Part shown: in pieces, positions 1-5,169 of the stretch
How the letters are laid out: every line of letters begins with the position of its first letter
How positions within the stretch are numbered: the first letter of the stretch is position 1
Source of the DNA: Gemmatimonadota bacterium
Lineage (GTDB): Bacteria > Gemmatimonadota > Gemmatimonadetes > Longimicrobiales > Longimicrobiaceae
NCBI GenBank assembly: GCA_019240375.1
Contig: JAFAYN010000606.1
Span: forward strand, 1-5,678
Reading direction: 5' to 3'
DNA length: 5,678 nucleotides
Notes under the pieces: generated by a model
The model's database searches: none
What the model saw: only the letters and a program-made list of their open reading frames with translations
What the model was told of the DNA's origin: nothing
Program-made: the position numbers and the translations under genes

Positions 1-1725
1 GTACGTCCCCCAGGTTTCGCTGCACCCGCCCGCCCCGCACACCCGGGCCCGCAGCGTGAAGCTCCGCCCCCGGGGAAGGTTCACCACGTTGCTCCAGAAG
101 CTGAGCGTCTTCCCCCCGTCCGTCAGGGTGGGCGGCGCGGCGTTGGCGCGCCAGTCCGCCCCGTCCACCGTCAGCTGGAAGGTGCCGGGATCGATGGCGC
201 CGGAGTTCCGGAGGGTGAAGCTGATCACCGGATCACCGTCCAGCGTGCTCCCGGTGACGGGGGACAGGTCGGTCATGGGGACGGCGGTCGGGACAAGGTT
301 GTCTACGGAAACGCCCTGGATGGTCACCGTCCCGTCGGCGTTCCGGGTGAAGGGGTAGCCGAGTGGCCAGCGGCCGTTCCCCGCGACCGTCACCGCCACG
401 GCGCGGCGCGGGTGGCCGCGGACGGTGGCGTTGAAGTCCCACGCCACCAGGTTGTCGTACGCGGGCCGCTTCAGCCGGGCCGGGTCGGTGACCCCCGACT
501 CCAGCAGGTGGTTGCGGAGCAGGCCGAAGCCGAAGTCGTACACGTTGAAGGCGGAGCCCTGCGCCACGGTCTTCCCGTCCGGCCAGATGGCCCGCGCGTC
601 GATCTCCTGGAGGTACGAGTCGCTCGCGGCGTCCAGGCCGTGCCCGATGATCTTGTGGTAGATCGGCTCCCGGGCGTCGACGTCCAGGGCCTCCCTCCAC
701 CACGAGTTGTGGTGGTCGTCGTACGAGGGGCCGTCCGGCTGGCCGTCGTACTCGTGCGGCACCTTCCCTCCCCACGCCCCGTACAGCGCCCCCGGCTCCA
801 TCCCCCACTCGGTGCTCCAGAGCGGGCGGCCGGCGTCCGTGCACCCGGGGCCGCACACGCCGGCCTCCGCCATCAGGGCGGCGACGTCGCGTCCCTTGAG
901 GGACATGGCGGGAGTCGCCTCCACCCCGTAGGTGTGGATCGCCATGAAGTCGAAGAAGTCCCTCCCGCCGCCGTCGTAGATCCCGCGGATGAAGTCCCAC
1001 CGCCCGGCGAGGCCGCCGACCAGCACCCAGGCGTCGGGGTTGGCGCGCTTCACCACCGGGTACACCTGCCGGAGCATCTCCGCGTACCGCGCCCCCTGCT
1101 GCCGGGCGGTGAGCCCGCTGGAGTAGCCGAAGATCTCCAGCTTCCGGTTCGGGTCCGGGCTGTGGTAGAAGCCGACATCCTCCTCGTTGAACAGCTCCCA
1201 GAACTTCACCTGCGGATATGCCCGGACCACCCCGTTCATGAAGGTGGCGAACTCGGCGTAGCTGTTCCTCCCCTCGTTGGTGTAGTTGTTGAGCGCGGCG
1301 GGCGGCTGGTGGACCACCGCCACCAGCTCCACCCCGGCGGGCTTGTTCGCCACCAGCCGGTCCCACTCGGCCTTCTGGGCGCCGGAGGCGTACGCGTCCC
1401 AGTAGAGGGTGACCCGCATCAGCCGCATCCCGAGCGTCTGGGCGTGGGTGTACGAGGCCGGGTCGCCCAGGCGGCCCACGGTGATCCCGACCTCCGGGGT
1501 CTTGTCGAACACCCAGAGCGAGTCGGGGCGCCGCCAGTACGTCCCCTCGCGCAGGGTGGGCGTGGCGGGGGCGGCGCTCGCGGCCGGGTGGGCGGCCGGG
1601 ACGAGCGGGGGAGAGTCCGGCAGCCGGCCGTCGGAGCACCCTGCGAGCAGGGCGCCCACGGCCAGGAGGGGGAGCGGGGCTGCGAGCGCGCGCCGCCGGG
1701 GGATGGATCGCCTGGATTCCTTCAT
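1..1725 (-). CDS. Clan GH-A glycoside hydrolase lipoprotein (C-terminus cut by window edge)
   Basis: 575 codons are visible with no stop, so the C-terminus lies left of the window. Residues 1-30 are a lipoprotein signal: basic n-region with S4-R5-R6, hydrophobic stretch and lipobox L27-A28-G29-C30. S31 after the cysteine would allow outer-membrane sorting. Residues about 60-390 read as a TIM barrel of clan GH-A: R104 in a beta strand, WELFNEE with N180-E181 as the presumed acid/base, AIHTYG near 262-267, and STEWG with E306 as the presumed nucleophile, 125 residues later. A beta-rich segment (about 420-480) and an Ig-like domain (about 485-570) follow. GH39- or GH5-like families are the best guess; the substrate, probably a plant or microbial polysaccharide, cannot be read. 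The ATG at 1725 is the only plausible start: no in-frame start codon lies in the adjoining upstream DNA and the signal peptide begins here. No Shine-Dalgarno is visible. It is transcribed divergently from the Nudix gene. Confidence 0.85.
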   Translation of the reverse strand, partial: MKESRRSIPRRRALAAPLPLLAVGALLAGCSDGRLPDSPPLVPAAHPAASAAPATPTLREGTYWRRPDSLWVFDKTPEVGITVGRLGDPASYTHAQTLGMRLMRVTLYWDAYASGAQKAEWDRLVANKPAGVELVAVVHQPPAALNNYTNEGRNSYAEFATFMNGVVRAYPQVKFWELFNEEDVGFYHSPDPNRKLEIFGYSSGLTARQQGARYAEMLRQVYPVVKRANPDAWVLVGGLAGRWDFIRGIYDGGGRDFFDFMAIHTYGVEATPAMSLKGRDVAALMAEAGVCGPGCTDAGRPLWSTEWGMEPGALYGAWGGKVPHEYDGQPDGPSYDDHHNSWWREALDVDAREPIYHKIIGHGLDAASDSYLQEIDARAIWPDGKTVAQGSAFNVYDFGFGLLRNHLLESGVTDPARLKRPAYDNLVAWDFNATVRGHPRRAVAVTVAGNGRWPLGYPFTRNADGTVTIQGVSVDNLVPTAVPMTDLSPVTGSTLDGDPVISFTLRNSGAIDPGTFQLTVDGADWRANAAPPTLTDGGKTLSFWSNVVNLPRGRSFTLRARVCGAGGCSETWGTY

Positions 1726-1793
1726 GTGCGGTTCGGACGGAAGTGGAAGGGGGAAACGGGTACGACCGGGCGTGGCGTGTCGGAGTGGTCCCT

Positions 1794-1813
1794 CCTTTGC
1801 TCTGCGCCAAAGG
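1794..1813. repeat. Inverted repeat CCTTTG-N8-CAAAGG, possible operator
   Basis: Two perfect 6-bp arms (1794-1799 and 1808-1813) flank an 8-nt spacer. The site sits about 70-90 bp upstream of the hydrolase start, a suitable place for a dimeric regulator controlling that gene. Its AT-containing arms stand out from the GC-rich surroundings. It could also be a transcript hairpin or a chance match; the regulator is unknown. Confidence 0.4.
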
Positions 1814-1882
1814 CTCCCCGGCGGCCGCGCTCCGGACGGTCGCGCCCCAGAATGGCGCCGCTGCCGCGCCGGCGATACCGCC

Positions 1883-1914
1883 GTGGGACGAACGGACCCG
1901 ACGGTGGGACGAAC
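1883..1914. repeat. Pair of 11-bp direct repeats, GTGGGACGAAC, 21 bp apart
   Basis: GTGGGACGAAC occurs exactly at 1883-1893 and again at 1904-1914. The start-to-start distance of 21 bp is two turns of B-DNA, so two proteins would bind the same face of the helix. The pair lies just upstream of the nested inverted repeat and the proposed rightward promoter, the position expected for activator sites, although the Nudix and hydrolase genes could share them. No known regulator consensus was recognised. Confidence 0.5.
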
Positions 1915-1920
1915 CCCTCC

Positions 1921-1958
1921 CGCCGGGGGCGCGAACGGGAACCCGTTTGCCCCCGGCG
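1921..1958. repeat. Nested inverted repeat with strong hairpin or cruciform potential
   Basis: The outer arms, CGCCGGGGGC (1921-1930) and GCCCCCGGCG (1949-1958), are perfect 10-bp complements. Inside them lies a second perfect inverted repeat, AACGGG-AA-CCCGTT (1934-1947), offset by one base so that the internal gaps are 3 and 1 nt. Together they give up to about 16 bp of stem in 38 nt. No T-run follows on either side, so an ordinary intrinsic terminator is unlikely. The right arm touches the -35 of the proposed Nudix promoter, which suggests an operator or DNA structural element. If transcription starts further upstream, it would form a leader hairpin. Confidence 0.55.
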
Positions 1959-1975
1959 CCCCCCGGCCGTATCGT
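1947..1975 (+). promoter_or_regulatory. Possible sigma-70-type promoter for the Nudix gene
   Basis: TTGCCC at 1947-1952 (4 of 6 matches to TTGACA) and TATCGT at 1970-1975 (4 of 6 to TATAAT) are separated by 17 bp. This would start RNA near 1982 and leave a leader of about 27 nt before the ATG at 2009. The -35 overlaps the right half of the nested inverted repeat, so a protein bound there would compete with polymerase. Such matches arise by chance in any sequence, so support is modest. Confidence 0.3.
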
Positions 1976-1979
1976 ACGG
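1967..1979. repeat. Short inverted repeat CCGTA-TCG-TACGG over the proposed -10
   Basis: Two perfect 5-bp arms (1967-1971 and 1975-1979) surround TCG and coincide with the proposed -10 hexamer. It could be a small operator half-site pair, but at this length chance is a real alternative. Confidence 0.3.
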
Positions 1980-2008
1980 GACCGACCCGAACCCGAGCTT
2001 CCACGCAG

Positions 2009-2920
2009 ATGCCGTCCGATTCCACGCCGCCCGAACGCTCCGCCGCCTCCGCCGCGCGCCGCGCCACGGACGACCCCAACCGCTTCCTGATCCCGGCGGA
2101 AGAGCTCCCCCCCGGTTTCGCCGACAAGGTGGAGGCGGCGGAGATGATCCCGGTGGTCCCCCGTCCCGCGGCCACCGTGGTCCTCCTCCGCGACGCGCCC
2201 GGCGGCCCCGAGGCGCTCCTCCTGCGCCGGCACCGCCGCAGCGGCTTCGCCGCCGACGCCTGGGTCTTCCCCGGCGGGACGGTGGACGAGGCGGACCGCG
2301 CCCCGGAGCTGGCCGAGCGGATCGACGGTCCGACGCCCGAGGAGTGGGCGGCGCGGCTGGGGGTGGACGACCCGTACGAGGCCATCGGCTACGTGGCCGC
2401 CGCGCTGCGCGAGGCGTTCGAGGAAACGGGGATCCTGCTGGCGCGACCGGACGGGATCGGCGACGGGCCGGGGGAGGAGATCGAGGGGCTGGACGTGGCC
2501 CGGCGCGCGCTGCTCAACGGGGTAGTGGAGCTGCGCCAGGTGGCGGTGACGCACGGGCTGCGGCTGACGGGCGACGGGGTGCTGTACATCGCCCACTGGA
2601 TCACCCCGGTGCCGGAGCCGCGCCGTTACGACACCCGCTTCTTTTTGGCGCGCGTCCCTGCGGAGGCGGAGTGCGTGGTGCACGAGGCCGAGATGGTGGA
2701 CGCGCGCTGGCTGGCCCCGGCCGAGGCGGTGCACCGCTTCGAGGCGGGGGAGATCAAGCTCCTCCCGCCCACGGTGCACACCCTGCGGCGGCTGGCGGAG
2801 TTCGCCACCTTCGAAGAGCTGTGGGAAGCGCTGCGCGACGCCCCGGTCCCGGCCATCCTCCCCCGGATGCGGCGCCACGCGGAGGGGGTCGTCATCGAGG
2901 TGCCGGAAGAACTCCCGTGA
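2009..2920 (+). CDS. NUDT19-like Nudix hydrolase (putative acyl-CoA/CoA diphosphatase)
   Basis: This 303-residue protein carries LLLRRHRRSGFAADAWVFPGG-type sequence ending in the FPGG at 87-90, then the helix REAFEETG at 134-141. These are the two halves of a Nudix box (G-x5-E ... R-E-x-x-E-E-x-G), separated by about 40 inserted residues, with D96 where the first Glu usually lies. Insertion at this point, together with RRYDTRFFLA at 205-214, is typical of NUDT19/RP2p-like enzymes, which split CoA and acyl-CoA at the diphosphate using Mg or Mn held by E135, E138 and E139. The fold should end near 245; the remaining tail is helical and family-like. Cytosolic: no signal peptide. The ATG at 2009 was chosen because GC-rich third positions begin there. 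The ATG at 2144 (258 residues) has a better ribosome site, GGAGG at 2131-2135, and remains possible. The exact substrate is inferred. Confidence 0.88.
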   Translation: MPSDSTPPERSAASAARRATDDPNRFLIPAEELPPGFADKVEAAEMIPVVPRPAATVVLLRDAPGGPEALLLRRHRRSGFAADAWVFPGGTVDEADRAPELAERIDGPTPEEWAARLGVDDPYEAIGYVAAALREAFEETGILLARPDGIGDGPGEEIEGLDVARRALLNGVVELRQVAVTHGLRLTGDGVLYIAHWITPVPEPRRYDTRFFLARVPAEAECVVHEAEMVDARWLAPAEAVHRFEAGEIKLLPPTVHTLRRLAEFATFEELWEALRDAPVPAILPRMRRHAEGVVIEVPEELP

Positions 2921-2961
2921 GGCCGGTTTCGCACTCATCTTGCGTCACCCCGTCACCGGCC
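2921..2961 (+). repeat. Inverted repeat directly after the Nudix stop codon
   Basis: GGCCGGT (2921-2927) and ACCGGCC (2955-2961) are perfect 7-bp complements around a 27-nt loop, starting at the base after the stop codon. The loop also contains one of two copies of CGTCACC (2943-2949 and 2951-2957, the second running into the right arm). With no T-run it is a weak terminator candidate at best. It may protect the Nudix mRNA end or reduce read-through into the ATPase gene. Confidence 0.35.
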
Positions 2962-2997
2962 CGCTGAAGTCCCGTTCCCCGTCCCCGCGAATGGTCC

Positions 2998-4464
2998 ATG
3001 AGTGAACGCCCCACCACCCTCGGCGCCCTGCGGGCGTCCGGATACCGGTCGCGCTCCGTCAAGGAGGAGCTGCGCGAGAACCTGGTCGCCAAGCTCCGCG
3101 CCGGAGAAGCGCTCTTTCCCGGGATCGTGGGCTACGAGGACACGGTGGTCCCCGCGCTGTCGAACGCGGTGCTGGCCCGGCACAACTTCATCCTCCTGGG
3201 GCTGCGCGGGCAGGCCAAGAGCCGCATCCTCCGGCAACTCGTGGAATTGCTCGACCCGGAGATCCCGGTGCTGGCCGGCTCCGAGATCAACGACGATCCG
3301 CTCCAGCCGATCTCCAAGTACGGGCGGCAGCTGGTGGAGGAGCAGGGGGACGACGCCCCGATCGCCTGGATCGGGCGGGACCGGCGCTACGTGGAAAAGC
3401 TCGCCACCCCGGACGTGACCGTGGCCGACCTGATCGGCGACGTGGACCCGATCCGCGCCGCGCGTGGCGGGCACCTCCTGTCGGACGAGCTGACCATCCA
3501 CTTCGGGCTCCTCCCCCGGGCCAACCGGGGGATCTTCGCCTTGAACGAGCTGCCGGACCTGTCGGGGAAGGTGCAGGTGGGGCTCTTCAACATCCTCCAG
3601 GAGGGGGACATCCAGATCAAGGGGTACCCGGTGCGCCTCCCGCTGGACGTGATGCTGGTGTTCAGCGCCAACCCCGAGGACTACACTGCCCGCGGCAAGA
3701 TCATCACCCCGCTCAAGGACCGGATCGGCGCCGAGATCCTGACCCACTACCCGCGCACCGCCGAGGAGGGGATGGAGATCACCCGGCAGGAGGCGTGGGT
3801 CCGGCGCGACGGCGACGCCATCGAGATCCCCCCCTTCATCTCGGAGGTGGTGGAGCGGGTGGCCTTCCTGGCGCGCGACGACAAGCGCATCGACCGCAGG
3901 AGCGGCGTGTCGCAGCGGATGCCGATCACGGTGATGGAGACCACGGTGTCCAACGCCGAGCGGCGGGCGCTGACCGACGGGGAGCCGCGCGTGATCCCCC
4001 GGGTGGCGGACGTGTACGCGGCGCTTCCCTCCATCACCGGGAAGATGGAGCTGGAGTACGAGGGGGAGATGCAGGGCGCGGCCATCATCGCCCGCGACCT
4101 GATCGCCGCGGCGGCGCGCGAGGTGTTCGATCAGCTCTGGGACGCCGACGACCTGGACACCATCATCGACTACTTCGACCGGGGCGGGGTGCTGCAGATC
4201 TCCGACATCGCCTCGTCCGACGCCTGCTGGCAGGGGCTGTCCGCCGTCCCCGGGCTGGAGGACGCGCTCCGCGAGGCCGACCTGCTGAGCGGCGACCGGG
4301 CCATGGACGTGGCCGCGGCCGAGCTGGTGCTGGAGGGGCTGGCCGCGCACCGCAGGATCACCCGCGCCGAGAGCGGCGCCTTCAGCCGCGCCCGCCCCGA
4401 GCGCCCCAAGGGGAAGGGCGGAGGGGAGGGCGGCTACAATTTCGGCAAGGACATCTTCGGGTAG
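2998..4464 (+). CDS. MoxR/magnesium-chelatase-like AAA+ ATPase with variant Walker motifs
   Basis: This 488-residue cytosolic protein opens with a conserved-looking segment (TLGALRASGY, 7-16), then a ChlI/BchI/MoxR-type AAA+ core. Walker A is GLRGQAKS (68-75), with A73 where Gly is usual. Walker B is GIFALNE (178-184), with N183 in place of the usual Asp but catalytic E184 kept. Sensor 1 is SAN with N225; LKDRIG gives a presumed arginine finger, R242; SGVSQR gives a presumed sensor 2, R307. The lid is about 270-350, followed by an acidic helical region and a Gly/Lys-rich tail (470-488). From memory, relatives annotated 'magnesium chelatase' or 'sigma-54-interacting regulator' share these substitutions, so it is probably active. 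Such ATPases usually remodel targets with a von Willebrand A-domain partner; none is encoded here. Start: ATG at 2998, fitting the family N-terminus; no Shine-Dalgarno. It lies 77 bp after the Nudix gene and probably shares its transcript. Target unknown. Confidence 0.92.
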   Translation: MSERPTTLGALRASGYRSRSVKEELRENLVAKLRAGEALFPGIVGYEDTVVPALSNAVLARHNFILLGLRGQAKSRILRQLVELLDPEIPVLAGSEINDDPLQPISKYGRQLVEEQGDDAPIAWIGRDRRYVEKLATPDVTVADLIGDVDPIRAARGGHLLSDELTIHFGLLPRANRGIFALNELPDLSGKVQVGLFNILQEGDIQIKGYPVRLPLDVMLVFSANPEDYTARGKIITPLKDRIGAEILTHYPRTAEEGMEITRQEAWVRRDGDAIEIPPFISEVVERVAFLARDDKRIDRRSGVSQRMPITVMETTVSNAERRALTDGEPRVIPRVADVYAALPSITGKMELEYEGEMQGAAIIARDLIAAAAREVFDQLWDADDLDTIIDYFDRGGVLQISDIASSDACWQGLSAVPGLEDALREADLLSGDRAMDVAAAELVLEGLAAHRRITRAESGAFSRARPERPKGKGGGEGGYNFGKDIFG

Positions 4465-4467
4465 ATT

Positions 4468-5169
4468 TCACCCGCCGTGGCTCCGTGCGGGAGGGCGGGG
4501 GCACGGCTCGGATACGCGCCGCGGTCCAGGCCCTCGCTGCTTCCTGACCGGCAGCAGCATGCCCATGAGGTACGCACCCAGGTCCTCCCTTCTGAGCTCC
4601 GCGCCGACGGATGCGGGGAAGGATGACCAGCCGCCCGCGTGACGGTCGGTGTACGCGCCGTAGAAGCTGATCTCAAATCCGGTGCGTCCCTGCTTCCAGA
4701 CCGCCACCTTTTCCGGAGCGATCGCCCCGACGACCCGGAAGCATTGTGGGGTGGGGACGTTCAGCTCCGGATGTGCGGTGCGGACCGCGCTCGTCCACGC
4801 TTCCAGCGCCACGGGCGATCGATCGAACCACTTCGTCGTGCTCACACCGGTCAGGCGGGCGCCCGCAGGGACTTCCTGCCCTTCCGAGTAGCTTCCGGGG
4901 ATGAGGTACCCGACCCGGTATCCAGCGACGACCTCCCGGTAGCCCAGGTACGCTTCTGGATGTGCTCCCGGACGAGCCCGAGCCAGGTCCCGGGCCTGTA
5001 TCCCGAGCCGCACGGTTCCCAGCCGGTCGAAAGGGGGGAAGCCACCCGTGGTCTTATCCACACCCTCCGCCCTCTCACAGGCAGCGGCAATCAGTCCCGC
5101 GCCCAGGAGCGGCATCCACCGTTTCAGCATAAGAACGGATTTGATCCAGATGCGGCTCAGGTTTGCCAT
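4468..5169 (-). CDS. Small lipoprotein of unknown function
   Basis: The 233-residue product is not recognised. Its N-terminus is a lipoprotein signal: basic residues, a hydrophobic stretch MPLLGAGLIAAA (19-30) and C31 in an AAAC lipobox (weaker than LAGC because of Ala at -3). The mature part has aromatic, beta-looking segments (YREVVAGYRVGYLIPGSY, 77-94; FEISFYGAYTD, 165-175) and only two further cysteines (C143, C223), so a small globular envelope domain is likely. The last 25 residues are Pro/Arg-rich and may be disordered. The start at 5169 overlaps the end of the preceding gene by 13 bp, suggesting coupled translation. The ATG at 5130 (M14, MLKRWMPLL) gives a more textbook signal peptide and may be the true start; neither has a Shine-Dalgarno. 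The stop lies 3 bp from the convergent ATPase stop. Codon use is looser than in the ATPase. An ORF call from signal and context, not homology. Confidence 0.7.
   Translation of the reverse strand: MANLSRIWIKSVLMLKRWMPLLGAGLIAAACERAEGVDKTTGGFPPFDRLGTVRLGIQARDLARARPGAHPEAYLGYREVVAGYRVGYLIPGSYSEGQEVPAGARLTGVSTTKWFDRSPVALEAWTSAVRTAHPELNVPTPQCFRVVGAIAPEKVAVWKQGRTGFEISFYGAYTDRHAGGWSSFPASVGAELRREDLGAYLMGMLLPVRKQRGPGPRRVSEPCPRPPARSHGG
4471..4507. terminator. Possible structured 3' end between convergent genes
   Basis: Just after the ATPase stop, CCCGC (4471-4475) can pair with GCGGG (4487-4491) across an 11-nt loop. A competing fold pairs GCCGTG (4474-4479) with CACGGC (4502-4507). Either hairpin could mark the ATPase transcript end, although no T-run follows. 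On the other strand these bases encode the last codons of the lipoprotein, so they may be constrained for both roles. GC-rich DNA makes such pairings common. Confidence 0.25.

Larger units (their letters stand above)
1726..2008. promoter_or_regulatory. Divergent intergenic regulatory region
   Basis: These 283 bp separate the starts of the hydrolase (leftward) and Nudix (rightward) genes, so both promoters should lie here. The space holds an inverted repeat (1794-1813), a direct-repeat pair (1883-1914), a nested inverted repeat (1921-1958), a small inverted repeat (1967-1979) and a possible promoter (1947-1975), each listed separately. No convincing leftward promoter was found for the hydrolase. 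Third-position GC bias falls away in both adjoining frames, which supports this being non-coding. Confidence 0.6.

Noticed and set aside
1792..1799. Perfect AAAGGAGG-like ribosome site on the minus strand before the hydrolase
   Set aside because: It lies about 70 nt before the start, with no start codon at useful spacing; it forms part of the inverted repeat instead.
1921..1958. Intrinsic terminator interpretation of the nested inverted repeat
   Set aside because: There is no T-run on either strand and neither flanking gene ends here; both begin on either side.
1409..2008. Upstream extension of the Nudix frame to an ATG at 1409
   Set aside because: It would overlap the hydrolase gene and the regulatory region, and third-position GC bias in this frame is lost upstream of 2009.
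233..2938. 901-codon open frame on the minus strand
   Set aside because: It runs antisense to the Nudix gene and through the hydrolase in the wrong frame. The translation is Arg/Pro/Gly-rich with no domain; it is an artefact of stop-poor GC-rich DNA.
412..2967. 851-codon open frame on the plus strand
   Set aside because: It crosses the divergent intergenic region and overlaps both real genes in another frame; its low-complexity Arg/Gly/Pro translation indicates a shadow.
2953..4350. 465-codon open frame antisense to the ATPase gene
   Set aside because: Composition mirrors the codon bias of the sense gene; the sense frame carries recognisable AAA+ motifs and this one carries none.
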